A stretch of 64,000 bases of DNA from Faunimonas pinastri (GCF_900110915.1 NZ_FOFG01000014.1:1-64000), one strand, 5' to 3'. Counted from the stretch's first letter, positions 8,521 to 17,207 are shown. Notes: a model not told the origin generated them from the sequence alone. Program-made: numbers and translations.

Positions 8521-9368
8521 GAGCGGGTCGTCGTCACTCTAAATTCGAGGTAGCCGGCGAGATATTCCAGCGCTGCGGAGCTCATGCCGAGATCGAGCGG
8601 CTTGCCGGAGCGGAACATCATCGAGCTCTCGCCGATGGACTCGGAGAGCAGTCCGGAGCGCCGCTTGGCGTTTGCTGTGCCACCCTGCAGAACCTCGTCT
8701 GCCTCGGCAACCTGCGCCTTGCAGAGCGCCAGGCGGAAGCGGCTCGGATAGCGCTGCCACAGTTCGGCGTCCATGTAGCGCCACAGCGTCGCCGGGATGA
8801 CCGTGTCGTCCGCGACGGCTGCCCGGTACATGATGTCCTGATCCTCCGGGCGCTGCACCCGATAGCCGAGTCTGGTCAGCCGCCGGAAGGCTTCCACCAG
8901 GGCGTTCTGCCGCTCCATGTCCGTTGCAGCGTTCCAACCGGCGAGACGAGGCATGGTGGAGACGTGTATCAACGCCTGCTCGTAGGTCTGGAAGGTGTTG
9001 CGCAGCAGCACGAAGCGATTACGCGCCTGTAGCAGGTAGGTCTGCCCCGTCGTGAAGACGCCACCCTCGGTGGTGATCTCCAGCTCCACGGTGCGAGCGC
9101 CAGTGGTTGCCTGAAGAATGCCCTCCTCGTCGAAGGTGCCGTCCTGCTTCTGATCGGGAAAAGGCGCCAGGGTATTAGTGGCAGCCTTGACCATGATGTC
9201 GATGTCGGTGGCGCCGGTCTCGAACGAGATGTCGGAGAAAGCTACAACCTCCTCCCCGTTCTGATCGAGCACGCGCGCCCGCAGCCCCGTCGGCGTGACC
9301 GGATCACCATTCAGGTCGATGAGCGGAATGACAACGTTGACGGCAACGCCGGCGGGGAACGTGTGCAT
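8517..9368 (-). CDS. Head-tail connector or adaptor protein, unknown family
   Basis: The first 150 residues look like a beta-sandwich (VAVNVVIPLIDLNGDPVTP, ELEITTEGGVFTTGQTY). The last 130 are helical and resemble connector adaptors. A two-domain connector fused to an Ig-like domain would explain this, but that is inferred. It is 283 residues long and lies just downstream of the small capsid-region genes. Confidence 0.45.
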   Translation of the reverse strand: MHTFPAGVAVNVVIPLIDLNGDPVTPTGLRARVLDQNGEEVVAFSDISFETGATDIDIMVKAATNTLAPFPDQKQDGTFDEEGILQATTGARTVELEITTEGGVFTTGQTYLLQARNRFVLLRNTFQTYEQALIHVSTMPRLAGWNAATDMERQNALVEAFRRLTRLGYRVQRPEDQDIMYRAAVADDTVIPATLWRYMDAELWQRYPSRFRLALCKAQVAEADEVLQGGTANAKRRSGLLSESIGESSMMFRSGKPLDLGMSSAALEYLAGYLEFRVTTTRS

Positions 9369-9371
9369 GGA

Positions 9372-9977
9372 TTACGCCTGTGTCTCGGTCGCGTCGATTT
9401 CGTCACCAGCGCCGGTGAAGGATGCGCCCTCATCGCCGGTAGCCGGCACGGGCTCCTTCTCCACCAGCTCCTCGACGGGAACCTCGACCTTCTCGCCGGC
9501 GATCTTGGTGCCGTTCTTGCGGGCGACGAACTCGGCCTGAGCCTTCAGGATTGCGACAAGCAGACCCGGAATAGACCGATCGCGCACGCCCCAGGGCTTG
9601 GCGATCTCACGCAGTCCGTTGATGCCCTTGTCGTCCGCGATCGCCATCAGCTCCTTCTGGGTGTAGAGCGTGTCGGCGGGCGGGCGGCCCGCGGTATCCT
9701 TCAGCCGCTTCTGCTCGGCTTCGCGATCAGCCTCGCTGGCGCGGGCGAGCGGGTCGATTTGCACAGTCAATGTGGCGCCGCCGATGATGCGCGCCGCAGC
9801 ACCCGCTTCGTCTTCCAGACCGTCTTCGTCGATTTCCACGACGCCGATGCTGGCCGAAACTCGATCCGCCAGAACCTGCGGCACGACGCTCACGGAGCGA
9901 CCGTCAACGAATTCGACCATGCCGATATGACCGGTGTACCCTTCCCAGCCTTTGGCGGTAATCCTGAGATGCTTCAT
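9372..9977 (-). CDS. Structural-region protein with acidic tail, unknown
   Basis: This 201-residue protein begins MKHLRITAKGWEGYTG. A beta-rich N-terminal half is followed by a helical middle and an acidic, low-complexity C-terminus (VEVPVEELVEKEPVP). The ATG at 9977 overlaps the stop of the glutaredoxin-like gene. Its role cannot be read from sequence; neighbours suggest the virion or its assembly. Confidence 0.4.
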   Translation of the reverse strand: MKHLRITAKGWEGYTGHIGMVEFVDGRSVSVVPQVLADRVSASIGVVEIDEDGLEDEAGAAARIIGGATLTVQIDPLARASEADREAEQKRLKDTAGRPPADTLYTQKELMAIADDKGINGLREIAKPWGVRDRSIPGLLVAILKAQAEFVARKNGTKIAGEKVEVPVEELVEKEPVPATGDEGASFTGAGDEIDATETQA

Positions 9978-10237
9978 CACTGTCCTCCGAGAAGCTGTTC
10001 GATGATCCCCGCCCTTTCGGCCGCCTCAAACGCGGCGAGATCGCCGACGTGGTGGGTTCCGACGAAGATCTGCGGGAGAGTTGCGCTGAGAGGCGCACGA
10101 CGCCGGAGCTCACAGAGCGAAATCAGGTCGCCGGCGGCGTCGCGGACGACATGAGAATATCGCCGGCGGTCACAGAGCGCCTTGGCGGCCTCGGTATCGG
10201 CGCAGAGCACAGGGCTGCCATAGATTTCGACGTGCAT
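9977..10237 (-). CDS. Glutaredoxin-like protein in the head operon
   Basis: The 86-residue protein fits a short glutaredoxin fold: an N-terminal strand (MHVEIYGSP), a cysteine at the active-site position in PVLCADTEAAK, the cis-Pro loop ATLPQIFVG, and a C-terminal helix. The usual CPxC is reduced to a single cysteine, so it may act monothiol-style or may only keep the fold. It lies directly downstream of the major capsid gene, behind a hairpin terminator. A second, canonical glutaredoxin sits with the nrd genes at 56008. Confidence 0.6.
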   Translation of the reverse strand: MHVEIYGSPVLCADTEAAKALCDRRRYSHVVRDAAGDLISLCELRRRAPLSATLPQIFVGTHHVGDLAAFEAAERAGIIEQLLGGQ

Positions 10238-10251
10238 GGGGCCTCAAGCAA

Positions 10252-10275
10252 AAGGGCGAGGTTGCCCTCGCCCTT
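10252..10275 (-). terminator. Intrinsic terminator after the major capsid gene
   Basis: AAGGGCGAGG pairs with CCTCGCCCTT around a 4-base loop, followed on the minus strand by TTTTGCTT. It probably trims readthrough from the highly expressed capsid gene. It lies between the operator at 10280 and the glutaredoxin-like start. Confidence 0.7.
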
Positions 10276-10279
10276 ATGG

Positions 10280-10297
10280 TAAGTCAATGTTGACTTA
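10280..10297. promoter_or_regulatory. Dispersed palindrome, capsid downstream site
   Basis: TAAGTCAATGTTGACTTA has two perfect half sites and lies between the capsid stop and the terminator. On the minus strand a hairpin terminator follows it immediately, which argues against it being a simple promoter for the next gene. Confidence 0.85.
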
Positions 10298-10306
10298 CGT
10301 CAACGA

Positions 10307-11209
10307 TTAAACGTTGGTGACACCCTGCAGACGGGCAACCGAGTGGGTTGCCTTCAGGGCGGTGCCGACGTACCACTTCACGCGGTAGCGGACAGCGTCC
10401 TTGTTCTGGATCGTGCCGATCGACTCGACCTGGATGCCGGCGTTCGGGCCGCCGTAGATGCCGTGGAAACCGTCCGTCTCGTTCAGACGCAGCGCGTAGA
10501 TCGAGCAGGTGGCATCGGCCGTGCCCTGGACCTCGTCGGCGGGCAGGAAGTCGTTGATGATGACCGGCTTGCCGTCATAGCAGGGAACCGCCTGACCGAA
10601 GTTCTTGATCATCATCGTGGCAGCTTCATTGCCGCCGGCGGCACGGAGCAGCGCACGCACAGCGCGCCAGGTGCCCTGACGCATCATCAGGACGTCGGCG
10701 CCGTTCTTCACCGCATCCTTCAGCTCGTCCAGCATACCGAAGTTGACCGCGGAGCCATTGGCACCGGCAACCAGGGTCTGCGCGGCCGGAGTGAGGGCAC
10801 GAATGCCGTCGAATTCCTTGGCGTTGACGCTGGAGTCGCCCTGGACCAGAGCCCGGCGGAACTTGCGGCCGAGCGCCTTCGACTTGGACGCGATCTGGAT
10901 CGCGAGCTGGTCGTTGGTGTCGGACTGGGTGGTGATCAGGAACTTGTCCAGGTCGACGTCGCCGGCAAGGATGCGCAGCTTGGTCATGACTTCCTTGAAC
11001 GTGGCAGCGCCCTCCGGGACCACCTCGTAGGGATCCAGGAATTCACCTTCCGAGAGGGTGTCCTCGCGGTTGTAGACATAAGCCTTCCCGTTCACGCCCA
11101 TGAACGGAATGAGAGCAAAGAGCTCATCGGTATCGATGATCTCCTCGATGACTCCGCGCTCCATCTGCTCCTGGGAGAGCTTCGCGGCCTCTTCAACAAG
11201 CAACGGCAT
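10307..11209 (-). CDS. Major capsid protein, HK97 fold
   Basis: This 300-residue protein forms the capsid shell. Features consistent with the fold are an N-terminal helix, a long E-loop-like region (GKAYVYNREDTLSEGEFLDPYE) and a basic segment KSKALGRKFRRALVQGD on the spine helix. The P-domain ends with YRVKWYVGTALKATHS. The start at 11209 is chosen for AAGGAG eight bases upstream. The upstream region is exceptional: two hairpins each hold a palindromic operator in the loop (11230-11327). Confidence 0.85.
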   Translation of the reverse strand: MPLLVEEAAKLSQEQMERGVIEEIIDTDELFALIPFMGVNGKAYVYNREDTLSEGEFLDPYEVVPEGAATFKEVMTKLRILAGDVDLDKFLITTQSDTNDQLAIQIASKSKALGRKFRRALVQGDSSVNAKEFDGIRALTPAAQTLVAGANGSAVNFGMLDELKDAVKNGADVLMMRQGTWRAVRALLRAAGGNEAATMMIKNFGQAVPCYDGKPVIINDFLPADEVQGTADATCSIYALRLNETDGFHGIYGGPNAGIQVESIGTIQNKDAVRYRVKWYVGTALKATHSVARLQGVTNV

Positions 11210-11229
11210 TTGAATCACTCCTTGGGGAT

Positions 11230-11280
11230 AGATCGCCGATAGGTCAAAACTGACTGACCATTATTTTAGGACGGCGATCT
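11230..11280. promoter_or_regulatory. Hairpin-framed operator, capsid proximal
   Basis: AGATCGCCG (11230-11238) and CGGCGATCT (11272-11280) are perfect inverted arms. Between them, at 11240-11257, lies the operator variant TAGGTCAAAACTGACTGA. The nested palindromes sit directly upstream of the capsid ribosome-binding site. Confidence 0.65.
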
Positions 11281-11292
11281 CCATTTCACCAA

Positions 11293-11327
11293 GAGGAAAA
11301 TGCAGTAAATACTGACTTATTTTCCTC
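11293..11327. promoter_or_regulatory. Hairpin-framed operator, capsid distal
   Basis: GAGGAAAAT (11293-11301) and ATTTTCCTC (11319-11327) flank the operator GCAGTAAATACTGACTTA at 11302-11319. The operator therefore forms the loop of a perfect 9-bp stem. It lies between scaffold and capsid genes. Confidence 0.65.
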
Positions 11328-11328
11328 G

Positions 11329-12243
11329 TTACTTCGAGGCGAGCTTCGTGAGCGCCGCGGCAATGCGGCCCTTTCCGAAGACATCGCCCGTATTCGGGGG
11401 CACCCGATCATTCTGCGTGCTGGAGCCGGCCCCGTTTTTCAGGGTCGAGCGTACCAGACTGTTACGATCCGGGTCCGCCTCGACGAGCTTCTTGATGGCG
11501 GCCTCGAAGCTGAACGGCTTGCCGGAGCCATCCACGAGAAGCGTGCGGCCTTCCGAGCCGCGGGGCTTGTCGTAGGCGACAACTTCGCCGTCCTTGACCT
11601 CGAAATGCTCGCCATACACCTTGCGCGCCTTGGCGGGCGTGAGCACCGTCTCCTTGCTGACGAACTCGGAAGTGCCGAAGGAATTGCCGATGGTCAGCTC
11701 GTCGATGGTTGCGCGAGCCTTCGCCAGAGCCGTTTCGCTCTCCGTCAGCTTGGCGTCGCGCGCGACGAGCTCCTTCTGGTGCTCATCAGCCATCATCTGC
11801 TTCACCCGGTCGAAGTCGCCCTTCGCCTCGGCCGCAGCCTTCTCGGCGTCCTGCTTCTCCTTCACGAGCTTGCGCAGCTCGTCCGGATCCAGGCCGTCGA
11901 ACGCCGCGAGACGGGTCTTGGTCGCCTCGAGCTCCTCGTTGGCCTTCTTCAGCTTGGTCTTCTTGTCCATGTTCTCCTTGAGAAGCTCAGCTTCCCGATC
12001 GGAGAGACCAGACTTGTTCCGAGTCTCCTCCTCGGCCTTTTCCTTGGCCTCGGCGGCAGCCTTGTCCGCAGCTTCCTTGGCAGCCGCATCAGCAGCAGCC
12101 TTGGCCGCTTCGTCGTCGGCGTTGCCGGTGCCCGTGCCGTTTTCAGCTTCCAGCGCGATCCGAAGACCGAACTGAAGCGGAGAGGCGAAGATGCGGACGG
12201 CAGATGCTCCGACGAGAGCGGTGCGGTTGTGGACGATGTTCAT
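11329..12243 (-). CDS. Capsid scaffolding protein
   Basis: This 304-residue protein has a charged Ala/Lys/Glu coiled coil from about residue 40 to 190 and a C-terminal basic region. That is the usual layout of scaffolds that bind the inside of the procapsid. It lies between portal and major capsid genes, the canonical place. AGGAG precedes the ATG at 12243. There is no protease motif, so the scaffold is probably released or cleaved by something outside the window. Confidence 0.75.
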   Translation of the reverse strand: MNIVHNRTALVGASAVRIFASPLQFGLRIALEAENGTGTGNADDEAAKAAADAAAKEAADKAAAEAKEKAEEETRNKSGLSDREAELLKENMDKKTKLKKANEELEATKTRLAAFDGLDPDELRKLVKEKQDAEKAAAEAKGDFDRVKQMMADEHQKELVARDAKLTESETALAKARATIDELTIGNSFGTSEFVSKETVLTPAKARKVYGEHFEVKDGEVVAYDKPRGSEGRTLLVDGSGKPFSFEAAIKKLVEADPDRNSLVRSTLKNGAGSSTQNDRVPPNTGDVFGKGRIAAALTKLASK

Positions 12244-12253
12244 CACTTACTCC

Positions 12254-12306
12254 TGTCGACCTGTCTCTCGGTCGGGTTGAAAGGACCTGTCTCTTGGTCC
12301 GTTGAG
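12254..12306. repeat. Tandem 16-bp hairpin repeat between portal and scaffold
   Basis: GACCTGTCTC-YY-GGTC occurs twice, about 35 bases apart, each with GACC/GGTC arms. It occupies the short gap between portal stop and scaffold start. It may tune mRNA stability or translation; no T run supports termination. Confidence 0.4.
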
Positions 12307-12310
12307 CAGA

Positions 12311-13873
12311 TCAGGCGACCTGCTTATTCGCGGTCTCGGAAGTCACCTGACCCTGTCTGTTCTGGGTCTGAGGATTCTTGTTCGAGGCGTTGAAACTGGT
12401 GGGTGGCTTGCTGGAGGCAGCCGCGGCCAGATCGACGGGATCAGCGGGCCAGCTCTTCAGCTCCGTTTCGATCGTCTTCCGGAGATCCGCAGCCAGGCGC
12501 GGGAACAGCTTGTCGACGACCTGCAGCATCTGCTCGCGGCGCACGGTCTTGGGCGCGTCCACGAGGGAAAGGTTCTGGGCGATCGTGAATTCGTCAAAGA
12601 GACTGCGAACGTCGAAGGTGTCCGGGTACTTCACCAGCTCTTCAGCCGGCGCAGCCTTGCCGTGCCACTTCATGACCATCTCGACGAGACGGTTCTCTGC
12701 GTTCTCCAGGCTGTCGGCTTTGTTGGCGAGCAGCGAGTTCACGCGCTCGAAATCATAGGCTTTGGCGACGCCGGAAGAATTGTCGATGCCGACGGCGTTG
12801 TCTTCCTTGGTGCGCTCGCCCGCCATGCCGACGGTGTTGTAGATCTCGGCAATGATCTTGTTGATCACCGTGATGATCAACTGCGCCTGGGACGGATCGG
12901 GGGAGATGTACTCGGGCTTGGCCCCGCCCTCGCCGTCGTAGACGAAGATGCGCTTCGTCCCCATCTCCAGGAGCGCGTTGTACTTGTCCTCGCCCGGAAG
13001 CATACCCTGCGCAGGCATCGCGAGCTGGCTGAAGGTCTGATCCTGGATGATTGCATCCAGGTTAGAGAGGTAGTTGGCGACGGCGCGGTCGAGATAGGCT
13101 GAATCGTCGATGAGGCCGGGCGCCGTGTAGCGGTTCTCACCCAGCACATGGTCGACCGGGAAGCAGGGGACCTCGCCCAGCTCATTGATGCCGGAATCCA
13201 GCATACGGACGACTTCGCCGCGCTTGCCCGCCTGGATGATGTCGAAGAGATACCAAGCGTCCGGGGTCCAGAGGCGATATTCCAGAGTGATGTTGCCAGT
13301 CGCGGTGAACGGGTCCTGATCGTCGCGCCGCGTTTCCATCACCAGAATCCAGGCAATGCTGCCGTCACGGGCAAAGCCGACGTCCAGGATATTCTGCGGC
13401 TTCACGAAATAGGCGTAGACGCCGACCTGGGCTTCCTTCTCGTCAGCCGCGGTCACCACCTGCTGGGTCTTGTTGGTGTCGGTGAACACCCAGATGCGAC
13501 CGAAAATGGCCGACATGCAGGAGACCAGCATCATGAACTGATCGATATCGAGGCCCGACTGCGTCGCCTTGTTCCAGAAGTCCCCGATTTCCTTCGGCGC
13601 ATCATTCGAGCGCTCGACGTCGGACTTGAAGATGTACTTCTGGACGAGATCGACGGTCTCGCGCGTATGGTTGAACCGGTACGCGCGGCCGAGACGGTCG
13701 TTGAACTCCTTCTCGCCTTCCTTGATGTAGCGGAAGATGTTCGCCCCGAACCAGTCGCGGCCACCCTGGTAAGTGGACTCCACGAAGGTCCAGTGCGGCA
13801 GGGACGTGTAATACTCCGGGTGACGACGCTTCAGGAAGTTCTTCAGCGTCTCCTGATCGGTTGTCACAGCCAT
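12311..13873 (-). CDS. Portal protein
   Basis: This 520-residue protein lies directly between the large terminase and the scaffold. It forms the dodecameric DNA gate and the packaging motor dock. The core pattern is portal-like: YKEGEKEFNDRLGRAYRFNHTRETVD near residue 50, and a long helix near 360 (INKIIAEIYNTVGMAGERTKEDNAVGI). A Gln/Asn-rich C-terminal tail follows. AGGAA precedes the ATG. The assignment rests on length and gene order together. Confidence 0.85.
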   Translation of the reverse strand: MAVTTDQETLKNFLKRRHPEYYTSLPHWTFVESTYQGGRDWFGANIFRYIKEGEKEFNDRLGRAYRFNHTRETVDLVQKYIFKSDVERSNDAPKEIGDFWNKATQSGLDIDQFMMLVSCMSAIFGRIWVFTDTNKTQQVVTAADEKEAQVGVYAYFVKPQNILDVGFARDGSIAWILVMETRRDDQDPFTATGNITLEYRLWTPDAWYLFDIIQAGKRGEVVRMLDSGINELGEVPCFPVDHVLGENRYTAPGLIDDSAYLDRAVANYLSNLDAIIQDQTFSQLAMPAQGMLPGEDKYNALLEMGTKRIFVYDGEGGAKPEYISPDPSQAQLIITVINKIIAEIYNTVGMAGERTKEDNAVGIDNSSGVAKAYDFERVNSLLANKADSLENAENRLVEMVMKWHGKAAPAEELVKYPDTFDVRSLFDEFTIAQNLSLVDAPKTVRREQMLQVVDKLFPRLAADLRKTIETELKSWPADPVDLAAAASSKPPTSFNASNKNPQTQNRQGQVTSETANKQVA

Positions 13874-13907
13874 TCAAACACGTTCCTGAACAAGATCGAA
13901 GCTATGA

Positions 13908-13925
13908 TAAGTCAACATTGATTTA
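13908..13925. promoter_or_regulatory. Dispersed palindrome, portal site
   Basis: TAAGTCAACATTGATTTA lies between the terL stop and the portal start, about 35 bases from the portal ATG. Confidence 0.75.
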
Positions 13926-13934
13926 TCTACAAGG

Positions 13935-15197
13935 TCACAGAGAAAGTCCGAGGATCGTCACCTCACGAACCGGGAATTCCAGGTCGATGCAGTAGCCGAC
14001 GGCGTCGGCCGGATGCTCGTAGCCGGCGGATTTGTCCACCTCGCGCGTGCCCGGCTTGTAGATCGTCTGCTCGAAAGCGGCGATCGCGTGCTTGCACTTG
14101 CTGTCGACCCGGAGGCGGATCTGTCCGTCACCGGACTGGAACATGCGGTTCACGGCGTTGATACGATCGGCAACCTTCGGATGCTTGCGGCGGTACTTCA
14201 GACGCTTGAAGCCAGCCTCGCGAAGAATGTCCAGGTCGGATTCGCCGCGCGAGTGTCCGCGGTTGGCGCCGGCGGGATCGGGATAGAAGGTGGTCTGTCC
14301 CATGTGCCGGTAATAGCGCCGGGAGATCTCGTTTGCCGTCTCCTGGGTGTTCGAGCCGAACAGGATCGCCTCATCGACGATCCACACCTCGCCGTTCTCC
14401 TGCTGCTGCATGATGACGGACGACATCGGGTCGATATTGAAGTCCTGACCAACCCAGATCGGCAGCTTCGGATTGAAGGCGTAGTCCCCGACGTGAATCT
14501 TGCGATCGAAGGCATGGTAGACGCGACCGGACATGGTCTCGAAGGACGCCTCGAACTCCTGTCGAAAGCTCTTCTCGTCCATGTCGCCGCGCGCGGCCTC
14601 GATCTCCTCCTTCGGAATGAAGGGCGAAGTGATCGTCGGAAACTGCCAGGACTTCCACGGGTTGAGCCGGCGCTGACCCTTCTTGGTCACGTAGTGATCG
14701 CCGCGCTGACCCAGCATGTAAAGGTCGTAGAGCCAGTTGAACGACTTCGGCGTGCCAATGATGAGCACGTCGCCGCGCGTGGAGGCGAGCGTCGGGCGCA
14801 GGACCTTGTACCAGGTGTCCTCGCGGATATCCTGGGCTTCGTCGATGATCAGGTGATTAAGGCCGACGCCGCGCAGGGTATCGGGCTTGTCTGCCCCCTT
14901 CAGCTCGATGCGGGTGCCGTTGTGCAGGCGGATCGACATGCGCGTCTCGTTGACGCTCTGGATCCACGCGCGCGGGATCGCCTCGCGCAGCTCGTCCCAA
15001 AGGATCGAGCGCGCCATGCCGTAGGTCGGCGCGACGTACCAAATGAGCTGCTTGGGCTTCGATGCTTTCCGGCAGATCGAGATCTTGGAAAGCTGCGTCT
15101 TGCCCCAGCGGCGTCCGGCGACCACCACCTTGAAGCGGCGGTGGTCCCTGAAAACTGTTCTCTGTCCCTTGTGTAGTGTGAGAGTGTGAGCGGTCAC
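13935..15197 (-). CDS. terL: Terminase large subunit
   Basis: This is the packaging ATPase and nuclease. Walker A is AGRRWGKT near residue 28, Walker B with catalytic Glu is LIIDEAQD near 118, and motif III is IGTPKS near 146. The nuclease half begins at WVGQDFNID near 237, whose Asp is the expected metal ligand. At 420 residues it is compact but complete. The GTG start overlaps the terS stop as GTGA, with GGGGAG upstream, indicating coupled translation. Confidence 0.92.
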   Translation of the reverse strand: MTAHTLTLHKGQRTVFRDHRRFKVVVAGRRWGKTQLSKISICRKASKPKQLIWYVAPTYGMARSILWDELREAIPRAWIQSVNETRMSIRLHNGTRIELKGADKPDTLRGVGLNHLIIDEAQDIREDTWYKVLRPTLASTRGDVLIIGTPKSFNWLYDLYMLGQRGDHYVTKKGQRRLNPWKSWQFPTITSPFIPKEEIEAARGDMDEKSFRQEFEASFETMSGRVYHAFDRKIHVGDYAFNPKLPIWVGQDFNIDPMSSVIMQQQENGEVWIVDEAILFGSNTQETANEISRRYYRHMGQTTFYPDPAGANRGHSRGESDLDILREAGFKRLKYRRKHPKVADRINAVNRMFQSGDGQIRLRVDSKCKHAIAAFEQTIYKPGTREVDKSAGYEHPADAVGYCIDLEFPVREVTILGLSL

Positions 15198-15832
15198 TCC
15201 TCCCCTTCCAAGACGACATCGTCGTCGGCGAGGTCTTCAAGCTCCGGCAGCTCGAGGTCGAAATCGTCCTCGTCGCGGTTCTGAAGGTCCGTAATCTCTT
15301 CGTCGCTCAGATCGCGGACGATCAGGTCCGGAAGCGAGTTGTCATCGATCTCGTTTTCGATCTCCAGGATCTTGTAACGCTCCTGACGGACCTGGGCGAG
15401 AATGGCGGACGCGGCGCGCAGATGCTTCATCTCCGCGGCCGCAAGCGGCTTGGAGCCCTTGTGAGCCTCCACCAGAGCCTTCATCACCATGGTATGAACC
15501 ACGGTGGTCGCCTGGTACGCCTGCTGCTTGGTCTCCTCGATACGGGCGCGCTTGAGCATCGCGAAGTTCGTGACGGCTTCGACCGCCTCCGCCTTCACGC
15601 GCGAACCCACCGCCTCGGCGACCTCGGCTTTGCGCGAACCCCGGGTGATCTTGTGCCGCTTGAAGTAGCTGGAGATCGCGGTGTGCGTGATGCCGAACCG
15701 GGCGACCAGATCCGACATGGTGATTTGCCCGAGTTCCCACAGCTCTGTGGCCTCGGCCCATTGTGCCGGGGTCAGGCGCTTGGCCTTCTTCTCTTCGGTT
15801 TCCGGATCATCTCCGGCATCAGCTTCAGCCAT
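15194..15832 (-). CDS. terS: Terminase small subunit
   Basis: The 212-residue protein has an N-terminal helix-turn-helix (MSDLVARFGITHTAISSYFKRH) for packaging-site recognition, a helical oligomerisation core, and a very acidic C-terminus (DEDDFDLELPELEDL). It is coupled to terL. A TTG at 15847 is possible, but the ATG at 15832 is preferred. A long inverted repeat lies immediately upstream, a typical place for a packaging or regulatory site. Confidence 0.8.
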   Translation of the reverse strand: MAEADAGDDPETEEKKAKRLTPAQWAEATELWELGQITMSDLVARFGITHTAISSYFKRHKITRGSRKAEVAEAVGSRVKAEAVEAVTNFAMLKRARIEETKQQAYQATTVVHTMVMKALVEAHKGSKPLAAAEMKHLRAASAILAQVRQERYKILEIENEIDDNSLPDLIVRDLSDEEITDLQNRDEDDFDLELPELEDLADDDVVLEGEE

Positions 15833-15839
15833 CGTCTTG

Positions 15840-15857
15840 CCAGTCAATGCTTACTTA
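15840..15857. promoter_or_regulatory. Dispersed palindrome, terS site
   Basis: CCAGTCAATGCTTACTTA ends eight bases upstream of the terS ATG and abuts the 106-bp inverted-repeat element. Confidence 0.7.
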
Positions 15858-15864
15858 TCACTCC

Positions 15865-15970
15865 GGACGTGGCAATGCCCAAAGCCGCGCGTTCAAATAT
15901 ATAATACACAGTTAGTAGTCTCCACGTATATACATTATTTGAACGCGCGGCTTTGGTCATCACCACGTCC
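15865..15970. repeat. 106-bp inverted-repeat element upstream of terS
   Basis: Arms at 15865-15898 and 15937-15970 match at 31 of 34 positions. The core of each arm reads AAAGCCGCGCGTTCAAAT. The 38-bp centre is AT-rich (CACGTATATACATTATT). A diverged relative occurs at 30486-30566. The right arm ends exactly at the stop codon of the preceding gene. It could be a packaging or cos-adjacent site, a replication origin or a small transposon-like insertion. Confidence 0.75.
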
Positions 15971-16251
15971 TATGCTTCTATATTGGTTTCGTCTTTCCGG
16001 AAATGCTTGTAAGCCAGCAGCGTTGGCTTGATGAACAGCTTCCCGGAACGGTATTCCTTCTCCACCATGTTCCACTTCACGAGGAACCGGATGGAGCACT
16101 GCACCGCCTGCTTGGTCACCTCGGCGCCGTAGGAGAGCTTTTCCTTGAGCTCTGCCAGACTCAGATGCTCTCCGGCGTGGGCGGCGGTCAGGACGAGCGT
16201 CATGATCTCTTCCTGCTTCGGCGTGCGGTTGAATTCACCCCAGGCGCCCAT
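15970..16251 (-). CDS. Small winged-helix DNA-binding protein
   Basis: This 93-residue protein starts MGAWGEFNRTPKQEE and contains LSLAELKEKLSYGAEVTKQA followed by a probable recognition helix and a basic wing (KEYRSGKLFIKP). The layout fits a MarR-like winged helix. The ATG at 16251 overlaps the acyltransferase stop as TGATG, so it belongs to that cassette. It may regulate the cassette or terS. Confidence 0.55.
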   Translation of the reverse strand: MGAWGEFNRTPKQEEIMTLVLTAAHAGEHLSLAELKEKLSYGAEVTKQAVQCSIRFLVKWNMVEKEYRSGKLFIKPTLLAYKHFRKDETNIEA

Positions 16252-17207
16252 CAGTGCAGGATCCTCGGCACGGACGCGTCGCCGGGGATGAAACCTCCAG
16301 TGAACAGGAAGGGCGCGTTCGGCGCCTGGTTGTCGAAGGCGGTCAGCGGCAGACGATCGGGAATGTCGCGCCCCGCGTCCGGGTTCTTCCAGACACCGTA
16401 CATGGGCGAAGCCAGCACGATCTGCTGCAGGGACTTGATGACGGTGCGAGCCGACATGGCATCGACGCGCCCCTGCCCCTTGTCGCGGTTGTTGCCGGTC
16501 TTCTCCAGCGCCGAGTGGCGATAGTAGAAGTCCTTGCACTTCTGCAGCAGCAGCTCGCGCTCGATCTCCGGCTTCGCTTCCAGTTCCGCCAGGATCGCCT
16601 CGAAATCCTGCGGGCTCGCCTCAAAATGGGCCCGGAAGAACTTCAGCCCCTGCTCGTACTTGGCGGCATTCAGCGGCCGCACGAATGAGAAGCCGGCCTT
16701 CTGGCCGAAGAGGTTGAACTTCGACATGGAGGACTGGATCTCCATGTAGGTGTTCCCCTCCATCCGCGAGACGAGATTCATCATCCGGTAGCCGCAGCCG
16801 ATGCCGCGGTACATCGTGTCGACCACGAAGCGCGAGATGACGCGGAAATTTCCGTTGATGAAGTTGTAGCGCCGGGTGTTGGTGAAGCGCGTGTCGTTGC
16901 CGTCGGGCTTCAGCTTCGGGAAAGCGATGTGTCGCTCCTTCAGCAGGCCCTTCGGGTTCGCCGTCACCAGGACGCCGATCGTCTCGCCGTAGAGCGTCAG
17001 CTTCCAGAAACGCGGCCCGATCGGCAGGTTCTCCGCCTTGTAGTGAAGATCGTGCAGCAGATTCCAGTCGCTCTTGTCACCCCGCTCGACAATCATGTCG
17101 TCAAGCAGCGAGAAATGCGCTCTGGGCGCATCCACACGCTCGATGAGTGTCGTCGTAGCACCCGAATCGAAATGCTCGCTGGTGAGCTCCTGAAGCGTTT
17201 CTGTCAC
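16251..17207 (-). CDS. GNAT-fold acyltransferase, Mom-like
   Basis: This 318-residue protein has GNAT landmarks: an N-terminal HYKAENLPIGPRFW segment, strand 4 at NFRVISRFVVDTMY, and the acyl-CoA loop YRGIGCGYRM near residue 135. GNAT domains transfer acyl groups from CoA; the Mom branch modifies adenine in phage DNA. The C-terminal 110 residues are helical and not recognised. The GTG start is coupled to the previous stop. The neighbouring ABC ATPase recalls COG2401, where an ABC ATPase and a GNAT are fused in one protein. A DNA-modifying role is inference. Confidence 0.6.
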   Translation of the reverse strand: MTETLQELTSEHFDSGATTTLIERVDAPRAHFSLLDDMIVERGDKSDWNLLHDLHYKAENLPIGPRFWKLTLYGETIGVLVTANPKGLLKERHIAFPKLKPDGNDTRFTNTRRYNFINGNFRVISRFVVDTMYRGIGCGYRMMNLVSRMEGNTYMEIQSSMSKFNLFGQKAGFSFVRPLNAAKYEQGLKFFRAHFEASPQDFEAILAELEAKPEIERELLLQKCKDFYYRHSALEKTGNNRDKGQGRVDAMSARTVIKSLQQIVLASPMYGVWKNPDAGRDIPDRLPLTAFDNQAPNAPFLFTGGFIPGDASVPRILH

